Notes under the pieces: generated by a model
Seen by the model: the letters and a program-made list of their open reading frames with translations, nothing else
Told to the model about the DNA's origin: nothing
The model's database searches: none
Made by a program: the position numbers and the translations under genes
Assembly (NCBI RefSeq): GCF_009807005.1
Contig: NZ_WUBR01000001.1
Coordinates: forward strand, 1,178,001-1,242,000
DNA length: 64,000 nt
Direction of reading: 5' to 3'
DNA from: Aurantiacibacter rhizosphaerae
GTDB taxonomy: Bacteria; Pseudomonadota; Alphaproteobacteria; Sphingomonadales; Sphingomonadaceae
Part shown: positions 38,553 through 48,762 of the stretch, piece after piece
Layout: every line of letters begins with the position of its first letter
How positions within the stretch are numbered: position 1 is the first letter of the stretch

Positions 38553-39353
38553 ATGACTTATCAATCCATACTGACGATAGGCTGTGGCAACATGGCCGGT
38601 GCAATGCTTGAAGGTTGGATGCGGGCGGGAATACCCGCCAGCGCTTTCAAGGTGGTGGTTCCAAACCGTGACAGCCTGCCGGGCGGCATCCCGCCGCTGC
38701 GCGAGATTCCGGCAGAAGGCCAGTTCGATGCCATCCTGCTGGGCGTAAAGCCGCATATGCTGGGCGATGTCGCTCCGCAGCTTCAGGCACTTGCCGGACC
38801 GCAGACCACCATCCTTTCCATCCTTGCCGGCACGCAGTTGGATACGCTTGAAAAAACCTTTCCCAATGCCGGCGCCCATGTGCGCGTAATGCCCAACCTC
38901 GCCGTGTCGCTGGGCAAGTCCCCCGTCGCCCTCGCGGAGAGCGGTCTGGACGAAAAGGGCCGCGAAAGCCTGTATGATTTCATCGCCCATCTCGGCACGC
39001 CGGGCTGGGTAGGGGAAGACCAGTTCGATCTCGTCACCGCGCTGGCGGGCAGCGGGCCGGGCTTCGTATATCGCTTCATCGATGCGCTGATCACCGGTGC
39101 CACAGAGCTTGGCCTGGATAAGGAACAGGCGACAAAGCTTGCCATCGCCATGACGGAAGGCGCATCTGCCCTGGCAGCCCAATCGGAGCATGATCCGGGC
39201 ATGCTGGCGGACATGGTTGCCTCTCCCGGCGGCGTCACCCGCAAGGGGCTGGACGTGCTTGACGAGGACGAGGCGATGAACAAGCTGATGACGAAATGCC
39301 TTCGCGCCGGTCGCGATCGCAGCGTTGAAATGTCACGCGAAGCGCGCAAATAA
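38553..39353 (+). CDS. proC: Pyrroline-5-carboxylate reductase
   Basis: Last step of proline synthesis, reducing P5C with NAD(P)H. The Rossmann motif is ILTIGCGNMAGAMLEGW at the N-terminus. VRVMPNLAVSLGKS and the long C-terminal ALAGSGPGFVYRFIDALI to GGVTRKGLDVLDE helices are ProC signatures. 266 residues. The first proline-pathway enzyme, proB, lies 3.3 kb downstream, while proA is not in the window. Confidence 0.96.
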   Translation: MTYQSILTIGCGNMAGAMLEGWMRAGIPASAFKVVVPNRDSLPGGIPPLREIPAEGQFDAILLGVKPHMLGDVAPQLQALAGPQTTILSILAGTQLDTLEKTFPNAGAHVRVMPNLAVSLGKSPVALAESGLDEKGRESLYDFIAHLGTPGWVGEDQFDLVTALAGSGPGFVYRFIDALITGATELGLDKEQATKLAIAMTEGASALAAQSEHDPGMLADMVASPGGVTRKGLDVLDEDEAMNKLMTKCLRAGRDRSVEMSREARK

Positions 39354-39379
39354 GCCGTTTGCAAGGTTAACCTGTGACA

Positions 39380-39397
39380 ACCGGAGCATCATCCGGT
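39380..39397 (+). terminator. Short hairpin after proC
   Basis: ACCGGA and TCCGGT form a 6-bp stem with a 6-base loop 27 bases after the proC stop, followed by TTCACTT. Weak U tract, so a doubtful terminator. Confidence 0.35.
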
Positions 39398-39483
39398 TTC
39401 ACTTGAAAATCTTGCGGAAAATCCCGATATTGTAGGCAATCCGGTCCGCTATGTGAGGCCGGGCCAAAGGAGTTTTGGATAAC

Positions 39484-40263
39484 ATGGCAAACTGGAACGA
39501 CAACCGTTCGACCCGCAGCGGGTTTGGGGTGTCGCCTAGCCAGACGGGTGATGTCGCTGGCGGTACGACCTTCGATGCCGGACTGCGCAAGCACATGCTT
39601 TCGATTTACAATTACATGGCCTCGGGCGTTCTGCTCACGGGTATTGTCGCGCTGTTGACGGCGCGCTCTGGCCTGGCGGTGCAATTTGCACAGGGCCCGA
39701 TGATGTGGCTGGTGGCGCTTTCGCCGCTGGCTATCGTTTTCGCGATGAGCTTTGGCCAGAACAAGTTCTCTACCGGTACGCTGCAGGCAATGTTCTGGGG
39801 CTTTGCCGTGCTGATGGGCCTCTCGCTGTCGACGATTTTCTTGGTCTACACCGGTGCGTCCATCGCGGTGACGTTCTTCGCAACCGCGGGTGCCTTCGCG
39901 GGCCTCAGCCTGTTCGGCTACACCACGAAAAAGGATATCTCGGCCTGGGGATCGTTCCTGATCATGGGCGTGATAGGCCTGATCGTTGCCTCGTTGCTGA
40001 ATGCCTTCCTGATCGGTTCGCCCGGTCTTGAACTGGCGATCTCTGCGCTTGGCGTGCTGATCTTTGCAGGTCTTACCGCTTACGATACGCAGCGTCTCAA
40101 GAACGACTATCTGGCGATCCAGCAGGTGAAGATGACCAACCCCTCTGCCGCAGCTGCTTACCCGCTAGGCAAGATGGTGGTCATGGGCGCGCTTTCGCTC
40201 TATCTGGACTTCATCAACATGTTCCTCTTCCTGCTTCGCTTCATGGGCGCGGCACGCGAATAG
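39484..40263 (+). CDS. Bax inhibitor-1/YccA-family membrane protein
   Basis: A 259-residue protein with about seven transmembrane segments and a polar N-terminus of about 30 residues. The segment LFGYTTKKDISAWGSFL and the end LYLDFINMFLFLLRFMGAARE are typical of the bacterial BI-1 family, which can act as pH-gated calcium leak channels or be targeted by FtsH. ATG 39484 is the preferred start, with AAGGAG upstream; an in-frame start at 39475 lies nearer to the ribosome site. A strong terminator follows. Confidence 0.93.
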   Translation: MANWNDNRSTRSGFGVSPSQTGDVAGGTTFDAGLRKHMLSIYNYMASGVLLTGIVALLTARSGLAVQFAQGPMMWLVALSPLAIVFAMSFGQNKFSTGTLQAMFWGFAVLMGLSLSTIFLVYTGASIAVTFFATAGAFAGLSLFGYTTKKDISAWGSFLIMGVIGLIVASLLNAFLIGSPGLELAISALGVLIFAGLTAYDTQRLKNDYLAIQQVKMTNPSAAAAYPLGKMVVMGALSLYLDFINMFLFLLRFMGAARE

Positions 40264-40310
40264 GATTTCTACGTAACTGCCTGTTCCGGCAGGCTGAATC
40301 GAAAATACGG

Positions 40311-40348
40311 TGCCCGGAGTGCAAATATGCATTCCGGGCATTTTCTTT
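40311..40348 (+). terminator. Strong Rho-independent terminator after the BI-1 gene
   Basis: TGCCCGGA-G-TGC pairs with GCA-T-TCCGGGCA around AAATAT, and TTTTCTTT follows. It lies 48 bases downstream of the stop and would isolate the BI-1 gene from the lipoprotein gene at 40434. A smaller GCCTG/CAGGC hairpin lies just before it. Confidence 0.85.
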
Positions 40349-40433
40349 GCCTTCAGTCCCGGCTAAGCCAGCGTACAAATAACTGTGCTGACAGTGGAAC
40401 AACTGTGGCATGAGAGGGATTTAACCTGCACTT

Positions 40434-41354
40434 ATGACAAAACCACCCCTTGGTATCCGCGCCATCGCAGCGGCCACCGGTGTCGCTCTGCTGGCTGCTT
40501 GCGCAACACCGCCCCCTCCACCGCCACCCCCTCCGCCGCCGCCACCGCCGCCGGTGGTTGAAACCACGCCGTATCGGCCCCTTCCGCCGCCACAGGCATC
40601 CTACGGAATGGTTATCCCGGCGAAGGATGCGATGGGTTACCGGCAGACGATCAACACCGGCCTCACCACTGACGAGGCAATCTGGCACTTCCGTTCCGGG
40701 TGGAACGTGGCCGCGCTCAACTGCACGCGCGATGTGCACGCACCGATCTTGGATGCCTATGGTCAGATGCTGCTTGCGGAAGATAGCCGCCTGGATGCTG
40801 CGAACGCAGCCGTGGAAAGCCGTTTTCGCAAGGATGCGCAGGATCAGTTGGCCAATGCGGGCGAATCCACTGCCCGTGCGAAGGTGAACCGCACCGCGCT
40901 GCTGATGCGGGAAACGCATTCCACCGGCCTTTACAACTACTTCGCCTCGCCCCCGGCGCGATCGCATTTCTGCAATATGGCGCTGGCTGTGGCCAATGAT
41001 TATCTCGCCACTCGGCCCACTGACTTCGATCTGTTCGCAACCGCAGGGCTGCAACGCTATGAAATGGCGTTCGAGCAGTTTTACACTGCGTATGAGAAGT
41101 ATCAGGCGGAATCGAGCGCCTGGGATGCCCGCTATGGTGACATGTACGGCTATTCGCAGCCGGGCTGGGTCGCGCTTTACGGCACGCCGGAGCAGCAGCG
41201 CGCAATGGGTGTGGCTATACAAAGCGTCGTCCCGGAACAGACCGTTGGCGTGCCTGACACGGCAACCGGCGCACTGATCCCGGTGATCAATGTGGATGAT
41301 AGTGTCGCCAGCACTCCTGTGGTGCAGCCGATACCAAACGACGCACAGGATTGA
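40434..41354 (+). CDS. Lipoprotein with a 15-proline run
   Basis: A 306-residue predicted lipoprotein: signal helix IAAATGVALLAAC with lipidated C23, then fifteen consecutive prolines at residues 26-40, then a mainly helical domain of about 240 residues. The proline codons vary (CCG, CCC, CCT, CCA), so the run is maintained at protein level and is not a simple DNA slip. It could span the peptidoglycan as a rigid rod. Translation through it should need EF-P. No domain recognised in the rest. The 218-base gap after it (41355-41572) contains a GGCCCAG/CTGGGCC hairpin but no gene. Confidence 0.78.
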   Translation: MTKPPLGIRAIAAATGVALLAACATPPPPPPPPPPPPPPPVVETTPYRPLPPPQASYGMVIPAKDAMGYRQTINTGLTTDEAIWHFRSGWNVAALNCTRDVHAPILDAYGQMLLAEDSRLDAANAAVESRFRKDAQDQLANAGESTARAKVNRTALLMRETHSTGLYNYFASPPARSHFCNMALAVANDYLATRPTDFDLFATAGLQRYEMAFEQFYTAYEKYQAESSAWDARYGDMYGYSQPGWVALYGTPEQQRAMGVAIQSVVPEQTVGVPDTATGALIPVINVDDSVASTPVVQPIPNDAQD

Positions 41355-41536
41355 AGATAAAGGGGGAGCGTTCCCCATCCAGACCCTTGTTTAAAGTTCG
41401 CTGGCCCAGTCTCGCTTTACGCGCGGCTGGGCCGCGACGCGTTATGGCAGCAGCGACACGTCGGCCAAATCATCGGCCAGCCTCGGCGCAGCCATCCTGT
41501 TTATCCCGTCCACTTTGGCCCAGGATTGCCGAGTAG

Positions 41537-42637
<1,101 letters not shown>

Positions 42638-42675
42638 CCTAGCATCCGCGCCAGACAGCCTCTATCTGCCTGCCC

Positions 42676-43809
42676 ATGCCAATTGAAACACTAGAAGACT
42701 TCCGCGATCCTGAAATCTGCCGCCGCCTTGTTATCAAGATCGGCAGCGCCCTGCTGGTTGATGGCGCAGGCCAGGTGCGGGTGGAATGGTTGCGCACCAT
42801 CGTGAACGAAATCGTGACCGCACAGGAACGTGGTCAGGAAGTGGTGGTCGTCAGCTCCGGCGCGATTGCCATCGGTGGCAAGCAGCTTAACTTCACCCAT
42901 GGCGGCAGGCGCACGCTGGCAGAGGCGCAGGCCTCTGCATCGGTGGGCCAGATTGCGCTCGCCTCCACATGGTCTGACTTGCTGACAGAGCGGCGACTGG
43001 TGGCCGCGCAATTGCTGCTGACACTGGATGATTTCGAACATCGCCGTCGCTATCTGAACATCTCCGCCACGCTGCGCCGCCTGCTTAAATCGGGCGTGGT
43101 GCCCGTGGTGAACGAGAATGACACGATTGCCACCGGCGAAATCCGCTTTGGCGATAATGACAGGCTGGCCGCCCGCGTGGCGCAGGCCTGCGATGCCGAC
43201 GGCGTGATGCTGCTGACCGATGTTGACGGCCTGTATGATCGCCACCCGGACCATCCCGATGCGGAGCGATTGGAAGAGGTTCGCGGCGTGACGGATGAAA
43301 TCCACGCCATGGCCGATGGCGGATCGGGTTCCGGCCTTGGTTCGGGCGGCATGACGGCAAAACTGCTGGCCGCTGAGATCGCCGAACGTGCCGGCATCGC
43401 GCTCGCCATTATCGACGGGCAGCATGAAATGCCCATGGCCCGCGCGCTGGCCGGGCAAACCGGCACGCTGTTCCTGCCCAAGCGGGAAGACACCGGGCGG
43501 CGCGCCTGGATCGGCGGGCGCATGCGCTTCAACGGTGCATTGACCGTGGACGATGGCTGCGTTGAGGCCTTGCAGAACGGCAAGAGCGTGCTCGCCACCG
43601 GCATCATCAAGGTGGAAGGCGAATTCGAACGCGGCGATATCCTGCCCGTTTACGACGAAAGCCGCCGCATGATCGCCAAGGGCGTGGTGGAATATGACTG
43701 GTCCGACGTGATCGCTATCCGTGGCCATTCGAGCGAGGAGCATGAAGACATCCTCGGCCACACGCCGCGTTCGGCGGTGATCCACAGGGATCATCTGGTG
43801 TTGTTATGA
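42676..43809 (+). CDS. proB: Glutamate 5-kinase with PUA domain
   Basis: First, feedback-inhibited step of proline synthesis. The amino acid kinase domain (residues 1-265) shows VIKIGSALLVDG, VVVSSGAIAIGG, NENDTIAT and LTDVDGLYDRHP. A PUA domain follows at about 285-365. 377 residues is standard. The obgE-proB pairing is common in proteobacteria. Its TGA overlaps the ATG of the next gene. Confidence 0.96.
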   Translation: MPIETLEDFRDPEICRRLVIKIGSALLVDGAGQVRVEWLRTIVNEIVTAQERGQEVVVVSSGAIAIGGKQLNFTHGGRRTLAEAQASASVGQIALASTWSDLLTERRLVAAQLLLTLDDFEHRRRYLNISATLRRLLKSGVVPVVNENDTIATGEIRFGDNDRLAARVAQACDADGVMLLTDVDGLYDRHPDHPDAERLEEVRGVTDEIHAMADGGSGSGLGSGGMTAKLLAAEIAERAGIALAIIDGQHEMPMARALAGQTGTLFLPKREDTGRRAWIGGRMRFNGALTVDDGCVEALQNGKSVLATGIIKVEGEFERGDILPVYDESRRMIAKGVVEYDWSDVIAIRGHSSEEHEDILGHTPRSAVIHRDHLVLL

Positions 43810-44714
43810 CACTTGCCGTCACCGGCGGCACCGGCTTTGTCGGACAGGCCGTTCTGGATGCGGCAAGCAGGCAGAGAATTGATGTATCGGCGCTAACGCG
43901 GCGGCCACAGGAAAGCCGCACGCATGTGGCGTGGGTGCGCGGAGATCTGTCGACGCAAGATGCGCTGGTCGAAATGGCCAGCGGCGCGCGCGCCATCATC
44001 CATATTGCTGGCGTGGTGAATGCGCCTGATTCAGCCGGCTTTCACAGCGGGAACGTGGCGGGGACAGAAGCAGTGACTGCCGCGGCGAGGGATGCCGGGG
44101 TAAAACGCTTCATTCACGTGTCGTCCCTTGCCGCGAGAGAGCCCGGACTATCCGATTATGGCCATTCCAAGCGGCTGGCGGAAGAAGTGGTGCAGACCAG
44201 CGGTCTGGATTGGACCATCGTGCGCCCGCCCGCGGTGTACGGGCCGCGCGATACGGAGATACTGGAGCTGTTCAAGGCGGCGCGCTGGGGCATTGTGCCC
44301 ATGCCGCCAGCGGGCCGCGCATCCATGATCCATGTAGACGATCTGGCGCGGCTGTTGCTGACGCTGGTCGATGCAGGGTCGGACAGCCACGCCCGCGTTT
44401 TCGAACCCGATGACGGGCGCGATGGCGGCTGGACGCATGCGGAGCTGGCTAAAGCGATAGGGCAGGCGATGGGGAAGCGCGTATGGTCCCCCAACGTGCC
44501 GCGATCCGTGCTGCTTGGCGCGGCGCGGCTGGACCGGTTATTTCGCCGGAAGAGCGCCAAGCTGACACCCGATCGGGCGCGCTATATGGCGCATCCCGAT
44601 TGGATCAGCGCAGTGGAGCGCCGCGTACCTGCGGGCATGTGGCAGGCTGAGATCGAAACCCGCGATGGCCTGGCCGAAACCGCGCGCTGGTATGCGCAGC
44701 ACGGCTGGTTGTAA
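43806..44714 (+). CDS. NAD-dependent epimerase/dehydratase-like protein (extended/atypical SDR)
   Basis: A 302-residue Rossmann-fold protein: VTGGTGFVGQAVLD at the N-terminus, VRGDLSTQDALVEM, HVSSLAAREPGLSDYGHSKRLAEE, with Y and K of the YxxxK motif, and VRPPAVYGPRD. This pattern is common to complex I assembly-factor-like and sugar epimerase-like SDRs. Overlap with proB (ATGA) shows co-translation, but a link to proline synthesis is not obvious. It converges on the cysH gene with 36 bases between. Substrate unknown. Confidence 0.88.
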   Translation: MTLAVTGGTGFVGQAVLDAASRQRIDVSALTRRPQESRTHVAWVRGDLSTQDALVEMASGARAIIHIAGVVNAPDSAGFHSGNVAGTEAVTAAARDAGVKRFIHVSSLAAREPGLSDYGHSKRLAEEVVQTSGLDWTIVRPPAVYGPRDTEILELFKAARWGIVPMPPAGRASMIHVDDLARLLLTLVDAGSDSHARVFEPDDGRDGGWTHAELAKAIGQAMGKRVWSPNVPRSVLLGAARLDRLFRRKSAKLTPDRARYMAHPDWISAVERRVPAGMWQAEIETRDGLAETARWYAQHGWL

Positions 44715-44750
44715 CCCGGCAATTGACGCGGTGCGCCCGACGCGCCCCTC

Positions 44751-45536
44751 CTAGAGAAAAGGCTCGTAACCCGGCGGCAGTTCACCATCATCGCCCTTGG
44801 GCACGGTGGTTGAATGGATGCCGCATTCGGTCTTGTCCCACCCACGCCAGCGCCCGGCGCGCGGATCTTCGCCCGGCATTACGGTGCTGGTGCACGGCGA
44901 GCAGCCCACCGAAGGATAGCCCAGCGCTTCCAGTGGATGGCGCGGCAGATCATGCTCCTCGAAATAGGCATCGAGATCGGCCTTGGTCCAGTCACCCAGC
45001 GGGTTCACCTTCATGCGGCCATCCTCCACCTCGAACCGGGGCAGGTTCTGGCGGGTCTGCGACTGGAAAGCCTTGCGCCCGGAAATCCAGCTGTCGAGCG
45101 ACTGCTTGGCCCGGCGCATCGGCTCCACCTTGCGGATTTCGCAGCAGCCATCAGGGTCGTATGACCAGCGCATACCGGTTTCGTCCTTGGCTTCCAGAAC
45201 CCTGGGATCAGGCTGCACGACGCTGGCATTGGTGAAACCCAGGAGATCGATCACCTGTTCGCGATAGGCCAGGGTTTCATCGAACATCTTCATCGTATCG
45301 ACGAATATCACGGGCACGTCCCTGTTGGCCTGCGCCACCAGGTGCAGCAACACGATGGCCTCGGTGCCAAAGCTGGAGACCACTCCGATGCGGCCCAGCG
45401 TATCCTCTGCCAGCAATTCGGACAGCATTTCAGGCGCTGTCACGCCCTCGAACCGTGCATTCAGGGCATCGGCATCGGCCTGGGTAAAGTCAGGGGCGGT
45501 GTCTATCCGGTCTATGTTGCGGGCCGCTTCACCCAT
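44751..45536 (-). CDS. cysH: Assimilatory adenylyl-sulfate (APS) reductase, 4Fe-4S type
   Basis: A 261-residue cytoplasmic reductase that makes sulfite. The catalytic ECGIH motif is at 237-241 (C238), and the four extra cysteines C131, C132, C212 and C215 (CCEIRK and CSPC) mark the Fe-S form that prefers APS over PAPS. No separate APS kinase is needed for such enzymes. I start at ATG 45536, which overlaps the DUF934 gene stop. It is the last gene of the cobA-DUF2849-cysI-DUF934-cysH run. Confidence 0.95.
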   Translation of the reverse strand: MGEAARNIDRIDTAPDFTQADADALNARFEGVTAPEMLSELLAEDTLGRIGVVSSFGTEAIVLLHLVAQANRDVPVIFVDTMKMFDETLAYREQVIDLLGFTNASVVQPDPRVLEAKDETGMRWSYDPDGCCEIRKVEPMRRAKQSLDSWISGRKAFQSQTRQNLPRFEVEDGRMKVNPLGDWTKADLDAYFEEHDLPRHPLEALGYPSVGCSPCTSTVMPGEDPRAGRWRGWDKTECGIHSTTVPKGDDGELPPGYEPFL

Positions 45537-45993
45537 GCCGCAAGGTCCAGATGGGAACAGCCTCATCCGCGGCGGGCTGATACACGTGATCAAACCGTTC
45601 CAGAGCGGCTGCGGCGTCGGCCTCGTTGATCGGTGCGTCCGGCGCGAAGGCATCGAAGCCGCAGCGGCGCATGAAACGCAGTTGGTCCACCAGCACGTCA
45701 CCCACGGCGCGCAGTTCGCCGGTATAGCCATGCTCACGCAGCGTGCGTGCCGAGGAATAGCCGCGCCCGTCGGTAAAGGCGGGGAAGTTCACTTCCACCA
45801 GGCGCAGGCGCGAAAGATGCGGCAACAGGTCCAGCGCGTTATCGCCGGGCTCTATCCGAACGGCTTCTGCATCGGGCTGATCAAGGAAGGAATCCACCGT
45901 CACTGCGGCGATCCCGGCCTGCTCATCACTGCGAAAGCGCAGCTGCACGTCGTCCCGACCGGTGCCGAGGTCCACAGGGTTGCGATCAGCCAT
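45529..45993 (-). CDS. DUF934-domain protein of the sulfate assimilation operon
   Basis: A 154-residue protein with phrases such as VDSFLDQPDAEAVRIEPGDN, LVEVNFPAFTDGRGYSSARTLRE and GDVLVDQLRFMRRCGFDAF. This is the DUF934 family, repeatedly found between sulfite reductase and CysH in proteobacteria. The biochemical role is not established; it may support the reductase. I start at ATG 45993, which overlaps cysI by eight bases; a Met at 46023 is less likely. It overlaps cysH downstream by eight bases. Confidence 0.88.
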   Translation of the reverse strand: MADRNPVDLGTGRDDVQLRFRSDEQAGIAAVTVDSFLDQPDAEAVRIEPGDNALDLLPHLSRLRLVEVNFPAFTDGRGYSSARTLREHGYTGELRAVGDVLVDQLRFMRRCGFDAFAPDAPINEADAAAALERFDHVYQPAADEAVPIWTLRHG

Positions 45994-47620
45994 AAAGTGC
46001 CTCCTTGAAGGTATCCATGCCAAGGCGGCGATAGGTATCGAGGAAGCGTTCCCCGTCCTCGCGCCGCTCCAGGTAAAGGTCGGCCACGGTTTCTACCGCG
46101 TCCACGATGCCGTCTTCGTTGAAACCGGGTCCGGTGATCTTGGCCAGCGAAACGTCCTCCGCCTCGCTACCGCCAAGCAGCAGCTGGTAATTCTCAACGC
46201 CTTTGCGATCGACCCCGAGGATGCCGATGTGGCCCGCGTGGTGATGACCACAGGCGTTGATGCAGCCGGAGATTTTCAGCTTCAGCTCGCCCAGCAATTC
46301 ACCCTTGCCGTTTGCAGCGAAGCGTTCCGAAATCTTCTGCGAAACGGGGATGGAGCGAGCGTTGGCGAGGCTGCAATAATCAAGGCCGGGGCAGGCGATA
46401 ATGTCACCCACCTGATCCAGATTGGCAGTGCCAAGACCGGCTTCGTCCAGCTTCTCCCACAGCTCGTACAGGCGGCCCACTTCCACATGCGGCAGGATGA
46501 TATTCTGCGCATGGGTGACGCGGCATTCGTCGAAGCTGTAATCCTTCGCAAGCTCCGCCATCAGGTGCATTTGCTGCGCCGAAGCATCGCCGGGAATGCC
46601 GCCAACGGGCTTCAGGCTGATCGCTGCCGAGACATAGCCCGGCACCTTGTGGGGCGAGCAGTTGCGATCGATCCACAGGGCAAAGTCCGGGTCCGACCGG
46701 TCTGCCTTTTCAGCAAGGCCGGTGGCAAATTCGGGCGGCTGGAAATAGCTGCGAATGCGGTCCAGTTCTGCGATGGGCGGTTCGATATCCTGTTCCAGCA
46801 GGTGAGCGAATTCCTCCTCCACCTGGCGCGTATATTCCTCCGCGCCCATTTCATGCACCAGGATCTTGATGCGGGCCTTGTACTTGTTGTCGCGCCGTCC
46901 GTGGCGGTTGTAGACGCGCAGGCACGCCTCGGAGTAGGTCACCATCTGGTCCAGCGGAACGAATTCGCGGATCAGCGGGGCAATCATCGGGGTACGGCCC
47001 ATGCCGCCACCCACGTAGAATGCCACGCCCAGCGTGCCCTCGGCGTTCTTCACGATGTTGATGCCGATATCGTGCAGACGCATGGCCGCGCGATCCTTCT
47101 CGGACGCGATGACGCAGATCTTGAACTTGCGCGGCAGGTGGGCGAATTCCGGGTGGAAGCTGGACCACTGGCGCAGCAGTTCTGCATAGGGGCGCGGGTC
47201 TACCAGTTCATCGGCGGCGGCACCGGCGTATTGATCGGAACTGATGTTGCGGATGCAGTTGCCGCTGGTCTGGATGGCGTGCATTTCCACCTTGGCAAGA
47301 TCGGCCAGGATGTCTCCGCAATCTTCCAGCTTGATCCAGTTGTACTGGATGTTCTGCCGCGTGGTGAAGTGGCCATAGCCACGATCATACTTGTCCGCGA
47401 TATCGGCCAGCGCGTGCATCTGCTTACCGCTCAGCGTGCCATAGGGAATAGCGACGCGCAGCATGTAGGCGTGCAGTTGCAGGTAGAGGCCGTTCTGCAG
47501 CCGCAGCGGCTTGAACTGGTCCTCTGTCAGCGTGCCTTCGAGGCGGCGACGGCACTGGTCGCGAAATTCCTCGACACGGGCGTCGACCATGGCCTGGTCA
47601 TATTGGTCATATTGATACAT
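45986..47620 (-). CDS. cysI: Assimilatory sulfite (nitrite/sulfite) reductase hemoprotein
   Basis: A 544-residue siroheme/4Fe-4S reductase that takes sulfite to sulfide with six electrons. The cluster cysteines are in CPGLDYC and SGCINACGHHH, and two ferredoxin-like half domains are present (GYGHFTTRQNIQYNW and EVGRLYELW). Nitrite cannot be excluded as substrate, but the cysH and cobA neighbours favour sulfite. CobA, two genes upstream, supplies the siroheme precursor. One base separates it from the DUF2849 gene, so translation is coupled. Confidence 0.94.
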   Translation of the reverse strand: MYQYDQYDQAMVDARVEEFRDQCRRRLEGTLTEDQFKPLRLQNGLYLQLHAYMLRVAIPYGTLSGKQMHALADIADKYDRGYGHFTTRQNIQYNWIKLEDCGDILADLAKVEMHAIQTSGNCIRNISSDQYAGAAADELVDPRPYAELLRQWSSFHPEFAHLPRKFKICVIASEKDRAAMRLHDIGINIVKNAEGTLGVAFYVGGGMGRTPMIAPLIREFVPLDQMVTYSEACLRVYNRHGRRDNKYKARIKILVHEMGAEEYTRQVEEEFAHLLEQDIEPPIAELDRIRSYFQPPEFATGLAEKADRSDPDFALWIDRNCSPHKVPGYVSAAISLKPVGGIPGDASAQQMHLMAELAKDYSFDECRVTHAQNIILPHVEVGRLYELWEKLDEAGLGTANLDQVGDIIACPGLDYCSLANARSIPVSQKISERFAANGKGELLGELKLKISGCINACGHHHAGHIGILGVDRKGVENYQLLLGGSEAEDVSLAKITGPGFNEDGIVDAVETVADLYLERREDGERFLDTYRRLGMDTFKEALYG

Positions 47621-47621
47621 G

Positions 47622-47918
47622 TCAGATTACCCAGTCCCAGCCCATCTTGTCTGCCGCTGGAACGGCGAGATCGGGGCGAATTGTGGGGCCGAGCGCGCGC
47701 ACCCGGTCCTTGATGTGTGCCGGGCGAGGGCCGTCCTCGGTCTGCTCGGCATCGATGGCGTAGGCGGCGTTCACGCGGCGGGCGGCGTCTTCGGTGGCGA
47801 TGATGCTGTCGGCATTCTCGCCCGCGTCCACGGCCTCGGTAATGTGGGTCGACCATCCCTGGCCGTCCCACCATACGACGGCGCCGGATTTCAGGTCGTT
47901 TCCTGTAAGGATCTTCAC
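47622..47918 (-). CDS. DUF2849 small protein
   Basis: A 98-residue protein that starts with GTG at 47918 (KILTGNDLKSGAVVWWDGQGWS) and overlaps the cobA stop by GTGA. Longer in-frame upstream coding lies inside cobA and is a shadow. The family is found with cysI in alphaproteobacteria and may help the sulfite reductase or siroheme delivery; its role is unproven. It contains no cysteine, so it is unlikely to carry a metal cluster. It lies one base before cysI. Confidence 0.88.
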   Translation of the reverse strand: MKILTGNDLKSGAVVWWDGQGWSTHITEAVDAGENADSIIATEDAARRVNAAYAIDAEQTEDGPRPAHIKDRVRALGPTIRPDLAVPAADKMGWDWVI

Positions 47919-48694
47919 GATGCAGTTTCCCCAGTGGTCTCTCGGGTGGTTTCTTGGGCGATTTGAACAAGCGCAGCATCGCCGCGCGCAGTGACATGGC
48001 CGATCACGATCAGCGCAGGGCTTTGCACCGCCTCGCGCTCCACCAGATCGGGAAGGCCGGCCAGCGGCCCGCGCAGCACGCGCATATCGGCGCGGCAAGC
48101 CTTTTCGATCACGGCAATTGGCATGTCGGGCGCTAGCCCGTCAGCCATCAGCTTCTCGGCAATCTGCGGTGCGGTTTTCACGCCCATATAGATCACCAGC
48201 GTGCGGCCCTTGCCGGCAAGGCCTGCCCAGTCCTGCTCCGACAGGCCCTTGCACTGGCCTGCCACGAAGCTGACGATGCTGGCGTCTTCCCGGTGGGTGA
48301 GGGCAATCCCGCTGGCAGCCGCTGCGCCGTTCGCGGCGCTGATGCCGGGCACAACCTGCACTGCCACACCAGCGGCCTGCGCTGCTTCCATCTCTTCACC
48401 GCCGCGCCCGAAAACGAAGGGATCGCCGCCTTTCAGGCGCACGACGTCGCGTCCGGCCAGAGCTTCGCGCACCAGCAGGGCGTTGATATCCTCTTGCGGA
48501 AGGGTGTGCCTAGCCCGCTGCTTCGCAACCGAAACCAGCGTTGCTTCCTTGCGCGCCATGGCGAGGATGGCATCATCCACCAGTCCATCGTGAACGATAA
48601 GCGTCGCGCTCTCGATCAGGCGCGCTGCGCGCAGCGTGAGCAAGTCGGGATCGCCGGGGCCTGCGCCCACCAGAAAGATCGTGCCATTTTCCAT
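47915..48694 (-). CDS. cobA: Uroporphyrinogen-III C-methyltransferase
   Basis: SAM-dependent methylation at C2 and C7 to precorrin-2, the precursor of siroheme for CysI. Shows VGAGPGDPDLLTLRAARLI at the N-terminus, then RLKGGDPFVFGRGGEEM, and GISAANGAAAASGIALTHR. It has only the methyltransferase domain; the dehydrogenase/ferrochelatase needed to finish siroheme is not in the window. 259 residues. It leads the minus-strand sulfur operon. Confidence 0.95.
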   Translation of the reverse strand: MENGTIFLVGAGPGDPDLLTLRAARLIESATLIVHDGLVDDAILAMARKEATLVSVAKQRARHTLPQEDINALLVREALAGRDVVRLKGGDPFVFGRGGEEMEAAQAAGVAVQVVPGISAANGAAAASGIALTHREDASIVSFVAGQCKGLSEQDWAGLAGKGRTLVIYMGVKTAPQIAEKLMADGLAPDMPIAVIEKACRADMRVLRGPLAGLPDLVEREAVQSPALIVIGHVTARGDAALVQIAQETTRETTGETAS

Positions 48695-48762
48695 GACGCC
48701 AAAATGCGCGCCGCATGGTGGGTCTGCCAGTGAGAAAGCTTTGGCGGTGCCCTAGGTCAGCT

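Noticed and set aside
41399-41450. GGCCCAG/CTGGGCC hairpin upstream of obgE as a terminator or riboswitch
   Set aside because: No T tract follows, and no known leader motif fits; could be chance pairing in GC-rich DNA.
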